Source of the DNA: an uncultured Pirellulaceae bacterium
GTDB lineage: Bacteria > Planctomycetota > Planctomycetia > Pirellulales > Pirellulaceae
Assembly (NCBI GenBank): GCA_947259675.1
Contig: CAMYNE010000160.1
Location: 1 to 5,887 of the forward strand
Length of the DNA: 5,887 bases
Direction of reading: 5' to 3'
This document shows, piece after piece, positions 1-5,887 of the stretch. The notes beneath the pieces are model-generated. The model saw nothing but the letters and a program-made list of their open reading frames with translations, was not told the DNA's origin and did not search any database. Numbering within the stretch: the stretch's first letter is position 1; every line of letters starts with the position of its first letter. The position numbers and the translations under genes were made by a program.

Positions 1-43
1 AACATACTTTGAGATAGGATCGTCGACCGATTCGATCAAAGGT

Positions 44-49
44 TACAAT
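44..49 (+). promoter_or_regulatory. weak candidate -10 element for the SDR operon
   Basis: TACAAT at 44-49 matches the sigma70-type -10 consensus at five of six positions. The only -35-like sequence at a usable distance is GTCGAC (22-27, 16-nt spacer), which is a poor match. It is positioned correctly to drive the two-gene unit starting at 119, but base composition alone could produce it. Confidence 0.2.
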
Positions 50-89
50 GAAAAATGTATTTAGCCTGGTTACGCCTTTAACTGGGTGA
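48..89 (+). other. possible 13-codon leader mini-ORF upstream of the SDR gene
   Basis: An ATG at 48 is preceded by AAAGG (38-42) at a 5-nt spacing and opens a 13-residue frame, MKNVFSLVTPLTG. It stops at TGA 87-89. The stop overlaps a GTG at 86-88 that is in frame with the SDR gene (GTGA overlap), so coupling is possible. It may be chance: the peptide has no recognisable feature and the SDR gene has a better ATG at 119. Confidence 0.15.
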
Positions 90-118
90 TTGGGGGAATC
101 CCTGTTTTGAGAAGCTTG

Positions 119-1075
119 ATGACGGAACCCAATACAACGCCGATAAGTCCCAAAGTCAAACGCCCACTTGTCCTGCTGACCGGAGCAACGGGCTACATCG
201 GCAGTCGTTTATTGCCGCTTGTAGAACAGCGAAACGTGCGAGTCCGATGCCTGGCACGGACTCCAGATAAGCTGCGCCCTCAAGCAGCCGAATCGACAGA
301 AATTGCCGAGGGTGATGTCCTTGATCGCCACTCACTTGACGCCGCACTTACCGGTGTCACAACCGCCTACTACCTCGTTCACTTGATGGCTTCTTCATCC
401 GACTTCGAAAAGCAAGATCGGGAAGCTGCCGAAAACTTCCGAGCTGCTGCGAAGAAAGCCAGAGTTCAACGAATTATTTATTTGGGCGGATTAGGAGAGG
501 AGGCGGATCCCAAATTGTCCGCCCATTTGCGCAGCCGCCATAAAGTTGGAAAAATCCTGCGCGCATCTGGTGTAGAAACCGTGGAATTTCGGGCTTCTGT
601 CGTGATCGGCAACGGCAGCCTCTCATTCGATTTGATCCGTTCCCTTACCAATCGCCTTCCTGTGATGATCTGTCCACGTTGGCTGGCAACCCCGACTCAA
701 CCCATCGCCGTAGCCGATGTCTTGGACTATTTGTTAAAAGCATTGGATCTGCCAGCCGGTGAGAGCCAAGTATTCGAGATTGGCAGCAGCGATGTTGTTA
801 CTTACGGTCAACTGATCAGAGAATACGCTCGACAACGAAAATTGCGGAGGTGGTTGTTTTCCGTACCATTGTTGACGCCCTACTTGTCTAGCCTTTGGCT
901 GGGGCTCGTCACTCCAGCAACTGCCGAAGTTGGTAGGCACCTGATAGAAGGTCTTCGGAATCCAACCATTGTCCGAGACAAAAAGGCGCTGGATGTATTT
1001 TCCATCCGTCCGGTGGGTTATCGACAAGCAATTGAACAAGCATTGAATGAATCGTACAAAGAGGGGGCAGGCTAA
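119..1075 (+). CDS. NAD(P)H-binding SDR-like oxidoreductase/epimerase-family protein
   Basis: This is an atypical short-chain dehydrogenase/NmrA-like protein with one N-terminal Rossmann fold. Numbered from the ATG at 119 (318 aa), the dinucleotide-binding motif TGATGYIG lies at about 21-28. An Arg after the second strand (CLARTP, about 47) suggests NADPH preference. GDVLD (about 65-69) and YYLVHLM (about 84-90) follow, then a conserved LGGLGEE / LRSRHKVG segment. The C-terminal part (PTQPIAVADV, FEIGSSDVVTY, RPVGY) matches the family known from actinobacterial and planctomycete genomes. Members often carry an extra DUF2867 domain, which is absent here. The substrate is unknown. I chose ATG 119, preceded by GAGAAG (109-114), over the in-frame GTG at 86, because the extra 11 residues look unconserved and lack a Shine-Dalgarno sequence. 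The stop overlaps the next gene's start, which indicates an operon. Confidence 0.9.
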   Translation: MTEPNTTPISPKVKRPLVLLTGATGYIGSRLLPLVEQRNVRVRCLARTPDKLRPQAAESTEIAEGDVLDRHSLDAALTGVTTAYYLVHLMASSSDFEKQDREAAENFRAAAKKARVQRIIYLGGLGEEADPKLSAHLRSRHKVGKILRASGVETVEFRASVVIGNGSLSFDLIRSLTNRLPVMICPRWLATPTQPIAVADVLDYLLKALDLPAGESQVFEIGSSDVVTYGQLIREYARQRKLRRWLFSVPLLTPYLSSLWLGLVTPATAEVGRHLIEGLRNPTIVRDKKALDVFSIRPVGYRQAIEQALNESYKEGAG

Positions 1076-1581
1076 TGAACGAAAAGCGGCTGCGAATTTA
1101 CGTAGAAGATCATCTGGCAATGATGGTGGCCGAGGTCGAGCTTACCGGTCGATGCATGCGGAACAATCGAAAGACACCCTTGTGCGAGTTCTTGCAACAA
1201 CTTGAAAACGAAGTGAAGGCACAGCAATCCATTGCGAGCGACATCATTCATCGCATTGGCGGCAAAGACACAATTGAAAGCCGATTGAAGCAAGGGGCAG
1301 CATGGTTTGCTGAGAAGCTTGGACGGCTGAAACTCAATGATTCCTTGCTGACTTATTCTGATCTCAGCCGAGTAGTGGAACTAGAAACGCTGTCTGCCGC
1401 CGCTCAAGAACGTGTTGCGCTGTGGGATAACCTCCATGCCGTGGAGGAGAGCGATTCGAGGCTAGAAGGTATTACGTTTTGCTACTTTCGTGACCAATCA
1501 GAGCAGCATCTCAACGAACTAAATACGCGCAGGCGATTTGCGGCAGTTGAAGCACTCCTCGGCAAGCAAGGTACGAATTGA
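1075..1581 (+). CDS. hypothetical all-helical (ferritin-like bundle?) protein
   Basis: This 168-aa soluble protein of unknown function is predicted by eye to be almost entirely alpha-helical. Visible blocks are YVEDHLAMMVAEVELTGR (9-26), a CEFLQQLENEVKAQQ helix (37-51), a GAAWFAEKLGRLKLND segment (74-89) and YSDLSRVVELETL (94-106), followed by ALWDNL (115-120). The pattern resembles a family of hypothetical proteins in actinobacteria and planctomycetes, with a four-helix, DUF892/ferritin-like appearance. That resemblance is from memory, not a search, and I see no complete set of ferritin metal ligands. The ATG overlaps the SDR stop (TAATG), with a strong Shine-Dalgarno GAGGGGG at 1061-1067, so translation is probably coupled. 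It ends in TGA, showing that TGA is a normal stop in this genome. Confidence 0.8.
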   Translation: MNEKRLRIYVEDHLAMMVAEVELTGRCMRNNRKTPLCEFLQQLENEVKAQQSIASDIIHRIGGKDTIESRLKQGAAWFAEKLGRLKLNDSLLTYSDLSRVVELETLSAAAQERVALWDNLHAVEESDSRLEGITFCYFRDQSEQHLNELNTRRRFAAVEALLGKQGTN

Positions 1582-1689
1582 CTTGACCGATTCAACGGAA
1601 TGCTAACCTCGATTGGAACCTTTCGCTGTTGGGAGCGATTGCGGCAAAATCTTGGTCACACTTCGACCGTTTTCGCACCGCCTTAACTA

Positions 1690-1716
1690 TTGATGGACAC
1701 ATCTTTGCGATAAACT
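1690..1716 (+). promoter_or_regulatory. weak candidate promoter for the thioredoxin-like gene
   Basis: The 183-nt gap 1582-1764 holds no convincing terminator. Its best promoter-like pair is TTGATG (1690-1695) and TAAACT (1711-1716), with a short 15-nt spacer. A promoter is expected here because the upstream operon ends at 1581, but the match is poor. Confidence 0.2.
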
Positions 1717-1720
1717 AAGC

Positions 1721-1768
1721 ATGGCCGCCGAACTCGTTGGATCACTGAAAAGTCTGGAAACGCTATGA
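1721..1768 (+). other. possible 15-codon leader mini-ORF with ATGA overlap
   Basis: An ATG at 1721 opens a 15-residue frame, MAAELVGSLKSLETL. It ends in TGA at 1766-1768, overlapping the ATG of the thioredoxin-like gene at 1765-1767 (ATGA). No Shine-Dalgarno sequence precedes it. It could be a coupled leader peptide or chance. Confidence 0.15.
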
Positions 1769-3018
1769 GTTTGAATTGTTTAAGATCCACGATTGCAATC
1801 GTGCTATTGATGGTCTTTCAGCAGAGTCTGAATGCCCAACTTCCCGATCTCACCGCGGAAACGATTGCCGATTACCAAAACGCAATTGAACCAAATGTCG
1901 AAGAAAACTCATTTCTAAGAATCAAATGGTTTTCTGAATTGCGCAAAGCTGTTCAGGAAGCCAACACGACTAAAAAACCATTGCTGATCTACGTGATGAA
2001 CGGCCACCCGCTAGCGTGCACGTGAATCAACGGTGTCAAAGCCAGGCAGTTGGTCTGGTCAAATGATGAAGTTCAAAAATTGACGAATGAATTTGTTGCC
2101 GTCGCTGACGAACTCCACGAATTGCGGACGGGCAAAACACCGGAAGCTAAATTCTTTCAGGCCGTTTTTGACCAAAAGAAAAAACACCCGGGCCACCAAG
2201 GTGTATTCCTCGCCACCCCGAGTGGCCGTTTGCTGGCGTCTTCCACTTGTTATGAGCCTGGAAAAGTCATCGCGTTGCTTAACGATGGCTTAAAAGCCTG
2301 GAGTGAACTTTCAACCCAACAGCGATTGGAACCTACCAACGACTTGGTAAACCAACCCACTGGCGATCGGCCCGAAGATTCCTATCCGGTTGATGGATTG
2401 GCGTTGCGGGTGACAGCGAGAGACTTGCCTGGTAGTCGTCTTGATGGAGAACGCAACTCTCGTTGGCATCGGTATTATTTGTGGTTAAGTCGAGAGGAAG
2501 TCGAGTCATTTCTGCAGACGGAATACCAGCCTGGACAGAAAATTAAAATTCCGGCAAATCTTGCCAGCCGAGTTGCATGTCTTTCACTTCTCGACAAAGG
2601 CCTGATCGATGGTTTTACCAAGCCGTTTCGAGAAGCGGATGTTGAAAAGGCGAGCCTCACGATGAAAGTCACCACTCTTTCCGACACCGAGGTACAGTTT
2701 CAGATTTTTGGCTTGACCGCGACCAAAACAACGGACGCGCAAGCCTTCGTTTCCAACTTGCCGAAATATGAAGAGATTCCCAAGTGGCGCGGCGTCACAA
2801 CAAAGATCATTGGCTCCGCCACGCTGGATAAAAAATCCAACAAGTTCGTCAAATTCCAAATGGTTGCTGCAGGAACGCGTTTTGGCGGTGCTTACATTGG
2901 GCGAACTCCCGAGGATTGGGGCGAGCATCCGATTGGTTTTTCATTCGTGATGGGTGAATCCGCGCCTGCTGAGAAAATTGCTCCCGAGTTTCCCCATCGC
3001 TATCCATGGCTTAATTAG
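1765..3018 (+). CDS. secreted thioredoxin-like protein with in-frame TGA (candidate selenoprotein)
   Basis: One reading frame of 417 codons is interrupted only by TGA at codon 87. Residues 1-24 form a Sec signal peptide (Arg7, hydrophobic core 9-18, likely cleavage after Leu-Asn-Ala24), so the protein is exported. Residues about 45-180 look like a thioredoxin fold: KKPLLIYVMNGHPLACT is followed by the TGA, INGVKARQLVW, then FVAVADE and GVFLATPSGRLLAS. A conventional CxxC is missing; Cys85-Thr86-(TGA87) sits where the redox motif belongs. Residues about 205-417 form a second domain I do not recognise. The downstream part retains hydrophobic patterning and has no further stop or frameshift. Either TGA87 is read as selenocysteine (see hairpin 2034-2068) or this is a recent nonsense pseudogene or sequencing error. 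A start at TTG 2050 would lose the signal peptide and half the fold, so I do not favour it. The start ATG has a weak GGAAA upstream. Confidence 0.75.
2023..2025 (+). other. in-frame TGA, possible selenocysteine codon 87
   Basis: This TGA lies in the same frame as both the upstream 86 codons and the downstream 330 codons. It falls two residues after Cys85, in the loop where thioredoxin-fold proteins carry catalytic thiols, which is a typical place for selenocysteine. TGA also ends the genes at 1581 and 4608, so any readthrough here would have to be site-specific. Confidence 0.55.
2034..2068 (+). promoter_or_regulatory. SECIS-like hairpin downstream of the in-frame TGA
   Basis: In RNA form, 2041-2047 (GCCAGGC) pairs with 2053-2059 (GUCUGGU) over seven base pairs, including two G-U wobbles. 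The apical loop is AGUUG (2048-2052). An outer stem pairs 2034-2038 (UGUCA) with 2064-2068 (UGAUG) across an internal loop. The loop begins 22 nt after the TGA and carries G then U at its second and third positions. From memory, bacterial SECIS elements have a stem-loop inside the coding region, a loop start about 16-37 nt after UGA, and a G in the first two loop positions. All are met. I could not compute a folding energy. Confidence 0.5.
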
Positions 3019-3071
3019 AACGCATTCAAATCAGTTCAACTCGACGTCTCCAACGACGCGGCCAAAACCCA

Positions 3072-3095
3072 ATTGCACTGATCCGAGTGGTCAAT
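3072..3095. terminator. imperfect hairpin between convergent genes, possible terminator
   Basis: ATTGCACT (3072-3079) pairs with AGTG (3086-3089) and CAAT (3092-3095), with a six-base loop and a two-base bulge. It lies in the 91-nt gap between convergent stop codons at 3018 and 3110. On the minus strand it is followed by TGGGTTTTGG, only a short U-run, so it is at best a weak intrinsic terminator for the Lnt-like gene. Confidence 0.3.
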
Positions 3096-3109
3096 ACCGT
3101 TAACCTGGC

Positions 3110-4615
3110 TTAACCCAAAGCTGCGGCGCGCGTTTTCTTAAGACCCGTGAATCCAAGGATCAAGAGGAAGCCCAACGCGCAGACGACGCTGAAGGAGTCG
3201 CCAATCATCGAATACAATGTCAGCCGATGACCTACGTGCAGATCGTCAACCAGTAAGGCTGTTCGATTGTCCAGCGACGTCATCGAAGCGACAGTTCGAC
3301 CGGTCGAGTCCGTCATCAACGTCGTACCATCCTTAGTGGGACGGACAAGTGCAAATCCTTGCTCGATTGCGCGCATCCGCGCCATTTGGGCATGGATATC
3401 AACAACCTCTACCCAATCATTGGAAGGCGCAAAAAAGAGATCAATTTTTTCGCGACCTGCCGGTGCGATTACGTGAGGGAAGTCCATGTCGAAACAGATG
3501 GCGGACGACAAGCGGCCAAAGTCCGACTTCACGACGGGTAAGGTCCCATCTCCCTTTGTGTTTAACGAACCGGGCACTTGAGTTGCTTTTAAAGTATCCA
3601 TCACAACCTTGCCTGCTGGATCGACAAGGACAAACTTATTGAAAGTCCCTTTGCCCGTTCCCGGTCGAAAAATGATCAGACCCATGCCGATGAAGACCTG
3701 ATTGTCGATGGCGATTTGCTGGGCGCGCTTGATCCAAACGGGTTCTTCTGAAAGCGTCAGGACCGCGTTGGCTTCCGGCCAAACAATAAAATCCGGATCC
3801 AGGTCGAGCGCAGTTTCGACCAGCTCAAAATGCTCCTCCATCGACTGCTCAATCCGCTCGCGCGCTCGCAACGTTGACGATTCTGGAACTTTAATTCCAC
3901 GAGTGTAAGTATAGACATCGTCGAGATATTCATCGTTGAATGTGTTGGGAGCGACAATGCAGGCGACCCGGACCAACTGCCCCGAATTGCCTGTGCTCAG
4001 TCGATAGACTCCGAATCCGAGCACGGCGAACGCAACGACCGCGATCGCTATCAAACCGGGTTGGTACGCCGAACCACCCTGAGAACGGCGGTCCCAAATC
4101 CAATTGACAGCAGCAGCCAACCAAACCACGACAAATGTTATGCCGGTCCAACCGACTAACGAAGCGAGCTGGGCGAAGATCGTGTGATCGGAAAAAGTGT
4201 AAGCAACACTGGCCCAAGTTCCCCCAGGACTAAATCTCGCTGAGGCAAGATCAAACGCTACCCAACCGCAAGGAAGTACCAGCGTCGCCAATAATGAATT
4301 AAGCCGGAGATTGGCCCACCGATCCGCCAGGAACAACAATGCCAATACGAATGAGATTCCAGTGAACATGCCGATGCGAATGGGCGTTGGCATCGGAACC
4401 ATCCCGGCATAGGCCCATTCCCAGACCAGGACATTGGCAACCGCCAAGAGCGGAACGGCCAACAGTGGATGTGCAACCCTACAGAATCGAATCCAGAAAA
4501 CAATTCCCAGCAGCAGCGCCAGCCCGTTGGGCCAATGTCCTTGCCCAAACGCCAACCCCAGTCCTCCCACCAAGAAAAAAATGACAGCCTGTCCCCAACT
4601 TGATCGATCAGTCAT
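3110..4615 (-). CDS. Lnt-like membrane carbon-nitrogen hydrolase (apolipoprotein N-acyltransferase family, diverged)
   Basis: This 501-aa polytopic membrane protein has the apolipoprotein N-acyltransferase layout. About seven hydrophobic segments lie within 8-205, a nitrilase (CN-hydrolase) domain spans about 218-455, and a C-terminal membrane helix lies at about 470-491 after the TLYSMIGD motif. The triad appears intact: Glu281 (IVWPEAN), Lys343 (LKATQVP) and Cys374 (SAICFD). However, the Glu of the Lnt KxxxVPFGE motif is replaced (PGSLN), CYE is CFD, and Lys-Cys spacing is about 31 against 52 in E. coli. It may be a true Lnt acting on lipoproteins, or a paralogue with another acyl or amide substrate. 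I chose ATG 4615 over the in-frame TTG 4651, because purine-rich GAGAAAGAAG precedes it and it overlaps the padR stop by 8 nt (ATGACTGA). This makes it the second gene of the PadR operon. Confidence 0.85.
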   Translation of the reverse strand: MTDRSSWGQAVIFFLVGGLGLAFGQGHWPNGLALLLGIVFWIRFCRVAHPLLAVPLLAVANVLVWEWAYAGMVPMPTPIRIGMFTGISFVLALLFLADRWANLRLNSLLATLVLPCGWVAFDLASARFSPGGTWASVAYTFSDHTIFAQLASLVGWTGITFVVVWLAAAVNWIWDRRSQGGSAYQPGLIAIAVVAFAVLGFGVYRLSTGNSGQLVRVACIVAPNTFNDEYLDDVYTYTRGIKVPESSTLRARERIEQSMEEHFELVETALDLDPDFIVWPEANAVLTLSEEPVWIKRAQQIAIDNQVFIGMGLIIFRPGTGKGTFNKFVLVDPAGKVVMDTLKATQVPGSLNTKGDGTLPVVKSDFGRLSSAICFDMDFPHVIAPAGREKIDLFFAPSNDWVEVVDIHAQMARMRAIEQGFALVRPTKDGTTLMTDSTGRTVASMTSLDNRTALLVDDLHVGHRLTLYSMIGDSFSVVCALGFLLILGFTGLKKTRAAALG

Positions 4616-5192
4616 CGGATTTCTTCTTTCTCGATTTTGGTTTGTTGGCAAACTTCTTGATCTCGTTGATGGCTTCGCTACACCAGGTCAGTCGCGCTTC
4701 GTTAATATGTCGGCCAGAGGATAGGGCCAACCGCCAATAGAGTCTTCTTTCTGGTGAAGCATCCCGCGTCTCAATTTCGTTTTCGTAGTGCTGATAAAGC
4801 GATTGAGTCTTTAGCTCGGCAGCCTGGAGTTGCTCGATGTGCCGAAGTACGTCGGTCGGCTCCATCGCAGATCCGAAAAATACCTTCAACAACAATTCAT
4901 TTCGCCAACGAATTGGCTCCGCGGGCAAATCCAGCCAATCTCGAAAGGCCTTCTCGCCCTTCTTGGTAATGCGATAGACCTTACGTTCGGGTCGGCCTTT
5001 TTCGCGTTTGATTTTCACTGAAACAAATTTTTCTTCTTTCAACCGACCCAACGCCGGGTAGATCTGGCCCAGGCTCTCGCTCCAGAAATTGCTGATTTGT
5101 TCCTCAAAGTCTTTTTTCAAGTCGTAACCAGAACGCGGGCCTGACATCAACATGCCAAGAATGGCGAAGCGTGTTCGGTTAATTCGCGGCAC
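4608..5192 (-). CDS. PadR-family transcriptional regulator
   Basis: This 194-aa protein is a classical two-domain PadR repressor. Residues 7-87 form a winged helix: RFAILGMLMSGPRSGYDL, the recognition helix around SLGQIYPALGRL (40-51), and the wing GRPERKVYRITKKG (66-79). Residues about 95-182 form the helical C-terminal dimerisation domain, with ELLLKVFF at 99-106. The last 11 residues are a basic tail (KPKSRKKKSDD). The GTG at 5192 is supported by GGGAG (5199-5203), six nt upstream. The ATG at 5194 is in another frame. The gene is translationally coupled to the Lnt-like gene and has a 17-nt palindrome in its promoter, so autorepression together with control of the downstream gene is the likely arrangement. 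The inducer is unknown. Confidence 0.93.
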   Translation of the reverse strand: MPRINRTRFAILGMLMSGPRSGYDLKKDFEEQISNFWSESLGQIYPALGRLKEEKFVSVKIKREKGRPERKVYRITKKGEKAFRDWLDLPAEPIRWRNELLLKVFFGSAMEPTDVLRHIEQLQAAELKTQSLYQHYENEIETRDASPERRLYWRLALSSGRHINEARLTWCSEAINEIKKFANKPKSRKKKSDD

Positions 5193-5198
5193 ATCAAT

Positions 5199-5203
5199 CT
5201 CCC
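5199..5203 (-). promoter_or_regulatory. Shine-Dalgarno sequence deciding the padR GTG start
   Basis: GGGAG on the minus strand sits six nt before GTG 5192. It is a good anti-16S match and fixes the start at a GTG rather than any ATG. Confidence 0.6.
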
Positions 5204-5208
5204 AGATA

Positions 5209-5225
5209 TATATCTTGAAGATATA
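5209..5225. promoter_or_regulatory. 17-nt perfect palindrome, probable PadR operator
   Basis: TATATCTTGAAGATATA is a perfect 8-bp inverted repeat around a central G. It lies 17-33 nt upstream of the padR GTG and overlaps the candidate -10 element, so a bound dimer would block transcription. PadR proteins commonly repress their own promoters through such sites. Binding by this protein is inferred. Confidence 0.6.
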
Positions 5226-5253
5226 GTAGAGATCAAAGAAGAAGCCGCGTCAA
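5223..5253 (-). promoter_or_regulatory. candidate padR promoter
   Basis: On the minus strand, TTGACG (5253-5248) and TACTAT (5228-5223) form a -35/-10 pair with a 19-nt spacer. The -35 matches consensus at five of six positions and the -10 at four of six. The spacer is long, which could indicate a weak or regulated promoter. Confidence 0.35.
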
Positions 5254-5475
5254 GCAAAAAAGCAAACGGCATTCGACCCCGAAGAAAATGATGTAGCCTG
5301 GCAAATCGCGATATTTGTCAGCCTGTATCAGCCACACTATTCGAAATGAAAGCGGACAGCTGCATTCGAACTCTTAAAGGAGCCGCGGGAATTCAATTCA
5401 AACGACTATGAGTTCCGTTTTCCGCGGTCATCGATTGAGAGGGAAAGGTTCAATTGTTTTGCGGTGAAGCAGATC
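5254..5475. other. intergenic stretch upstream of padR, no gene seen
   Basis: The rest of the 283-nt gap between the DUF4345-type gene and padR contains no convincing coding frame and no strong terminator for the gene upstream. The only structure I see is the inverted repeat at 5298-5321. Confidence 0.5.
5298..5321. repeat. inverted repeat with 9-bp arms
   Basis: CTGGCAAAT (5298-5306) pairs with ATTTGTCAG (5313-5321), with one G-U pair, around the loop CGCGAT. It sits about 45 nt upstream of the padR -35. It could be a regulator site or a weak terminator; no U-tract follows on either strand. Confidence 0.35.
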
Positions 5476-5859
5476 TTAGGACTTATTACTTGAGTAAACC
5501 AAACAAACCAGGGCTAGAATCAAAATCACCCATTCGCCAACGGCAAGCTTATATGTCATTGACGAGATATCGCTATACAGAAAAAGGCTAATTGTTCGAA
5601 ACGCTACGAGGCAAGCGTGAATCAATATGCAAGCCAAAAGCGAACTGGTCAAGAAATCATCTCGCACCAACGGCAAAAGAAATATCAAAGACAGCCCTAA
5701 CTCCAGCCCGCCGTAGATGACAAGAAATTCAGACTGTCCTGAACCTGGGTTGAGTTCAAAACCAACCTTTTCCGAAGTAACCGCGGGCGAAACACTGCAC
5801 CAAACGGCGAGTCCCAAATAAATAATACCGACGAGGGTAAGGAATAACTTCGCAATCAT
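5476..5859 (-). CDS. DUF4345-type four-helix membrane protein
   Basis: This 127-aa integral membrane protein has four hydrophobic segments (about 5-22, 44-65, 70-92 and 104-123). The signature GSGQSEFLVIYGGLELGL (39-56) and the later FRTISLFLY (87-95) match what I remember of the DUF4345 family, whose function is unknown. The whole protein fits the family's usual size. It starts at ATG 5859 with only a weak purine run before it, and ends in TAA. It lies upstream of padR on the same strand, 283 nt away. A site resembling the PadR palindrome precedes its start, so it may share the same regulator. Confidence 0.82.
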   Translation of the reverse strand: MIAKLFLTLVGIIYLGLAVWCSVSPAVTSEKVGFELNPGSGQSEFLVIYGGLELGLSLIFLLPLVRDDFLTSSLLACILIHACLVAFRTISLFLYSDISSMTYKLAVGEWVILILALVCLVYSSNKS

Positions 5860-5867
5860 GTTTTTTC

Positions 5868-5884
5868 TACATCTTGTAAGGTAT
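5868..5884. promoter_or_regulatory. possible diverged second PadR operator
   Basis: TACATCTTGTAAGGTAT aligns to the palindrome at 5209-5225 with two substitutions and one inserted T over 16 positions. It lies 9-25 nt upstream of the ATG at 5859. Its own arms match imperfectly. Binding is inferred. Confidence 0.35.
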
Positions 5885-5887
5885 GAA

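Noticed and set aside
4..16. ATACTTTGAGATA as a third PadR-like site upstream of the SDR gene
   Set aside because: It needs two gaps to align with the palindrome at 5209-5225, and its arms are not symmetric. Chance is the simpler explanation.
734..1293. Minus-strand frames opposite the SDR and helical-protein genes
   Set aside because: They are antisense shadows of strongly supported genes, with no recognisable domain and no ribosome site.
2050..3018. A separate gene starting at TTG 2050
   Set aside because: It is in the same frame as the upstream 86 codons. It would start in the middle of the thioredoxin fold, lack a signal peptide, and have no clear Shine-Dalgarno sequence. One interrupted gene explains it better.
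1765..3018. Genome-wide reassignment of TGA to an amino acid
   Set aside because: TGA closes the genes ending at 1581 and 4608 at sensible positions, so it acts as a normal stop in this genome.
3757..4548. Long open frames on the minus strand within the Lnt-like gene, and plus-strand frames opposite it
   Set aside because: They have low-complexity, Arg/Ser/Trp-rich compositions typical of out-of-frame translation and overlap a well-supported gene completely.
4613..4651. Lnt-like start at TTG 4651
   Set aside because: The added 12 residues are hydrophilic and overlap padR deeply. ATG 4615 has a purine-rich ribosome site and an 8-nt overlap with the padR stop.

Overview
The window looks like chromosomal DNA of a Planctomycetes-type bacterium, possibly Pirellulales. 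This is an inference from the roughly even base composition, long gaps between genes, and the style of the exported thioredoxin-like protein and the SDR-type oxidoreductase. No rRNA, tRNA, mobile element or CRISPR array is visible.

Layout: (i) 119-1581, plus strand: a two-gene operon. It encodes a Rossmann-fold NAD(P)H-binding SDR-like protein and, through a TAATG stop/start overlap, a small all-helical protein of unknown function. (ii) 1765-3018, plus strand: a secreted thioredoxin-like protein of 417 codons, interrupted at codon 87 by an in-frame TGA. The frame stays open and protein-like for 330 codons after the TGA. A SECIS-like hairpin starts just downstream of it, so the gene is either a candidate selenoprotein (Cys-Thr-Sec motif) or a very fresh nonsense mutant. 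(iii) 3019-3109: a short convergent intergenic region with an imperfect hairpin. (iv) 5192-3110, minus strand: a PadR-family repressor gene whose end overlaps the start of an Lnt/nitrilase-like membrane protein gene by 8 nt. A perfect 17-nt palindrome overlaps the -10 region of a plausible promoter upstream of the repressor, pointing to autoregulation of the pair. (v) 5859-5476, minus strand: a four-helix DUF4345-type membrane protein. A diverged copy of the palindrome lies just upstream of it, so the PadR protein may control both transcription units.

The most noteworthy item is the in-frame TGA with its SECIS-like element at 2023-2068. TGA is an ordinary stop for the genes ending at 1581 and 4608, so it is not globally reassigned. 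No selenocysteine machinery genes lie in this window, so the rest of the genome must decide between recoding and pseudogene.
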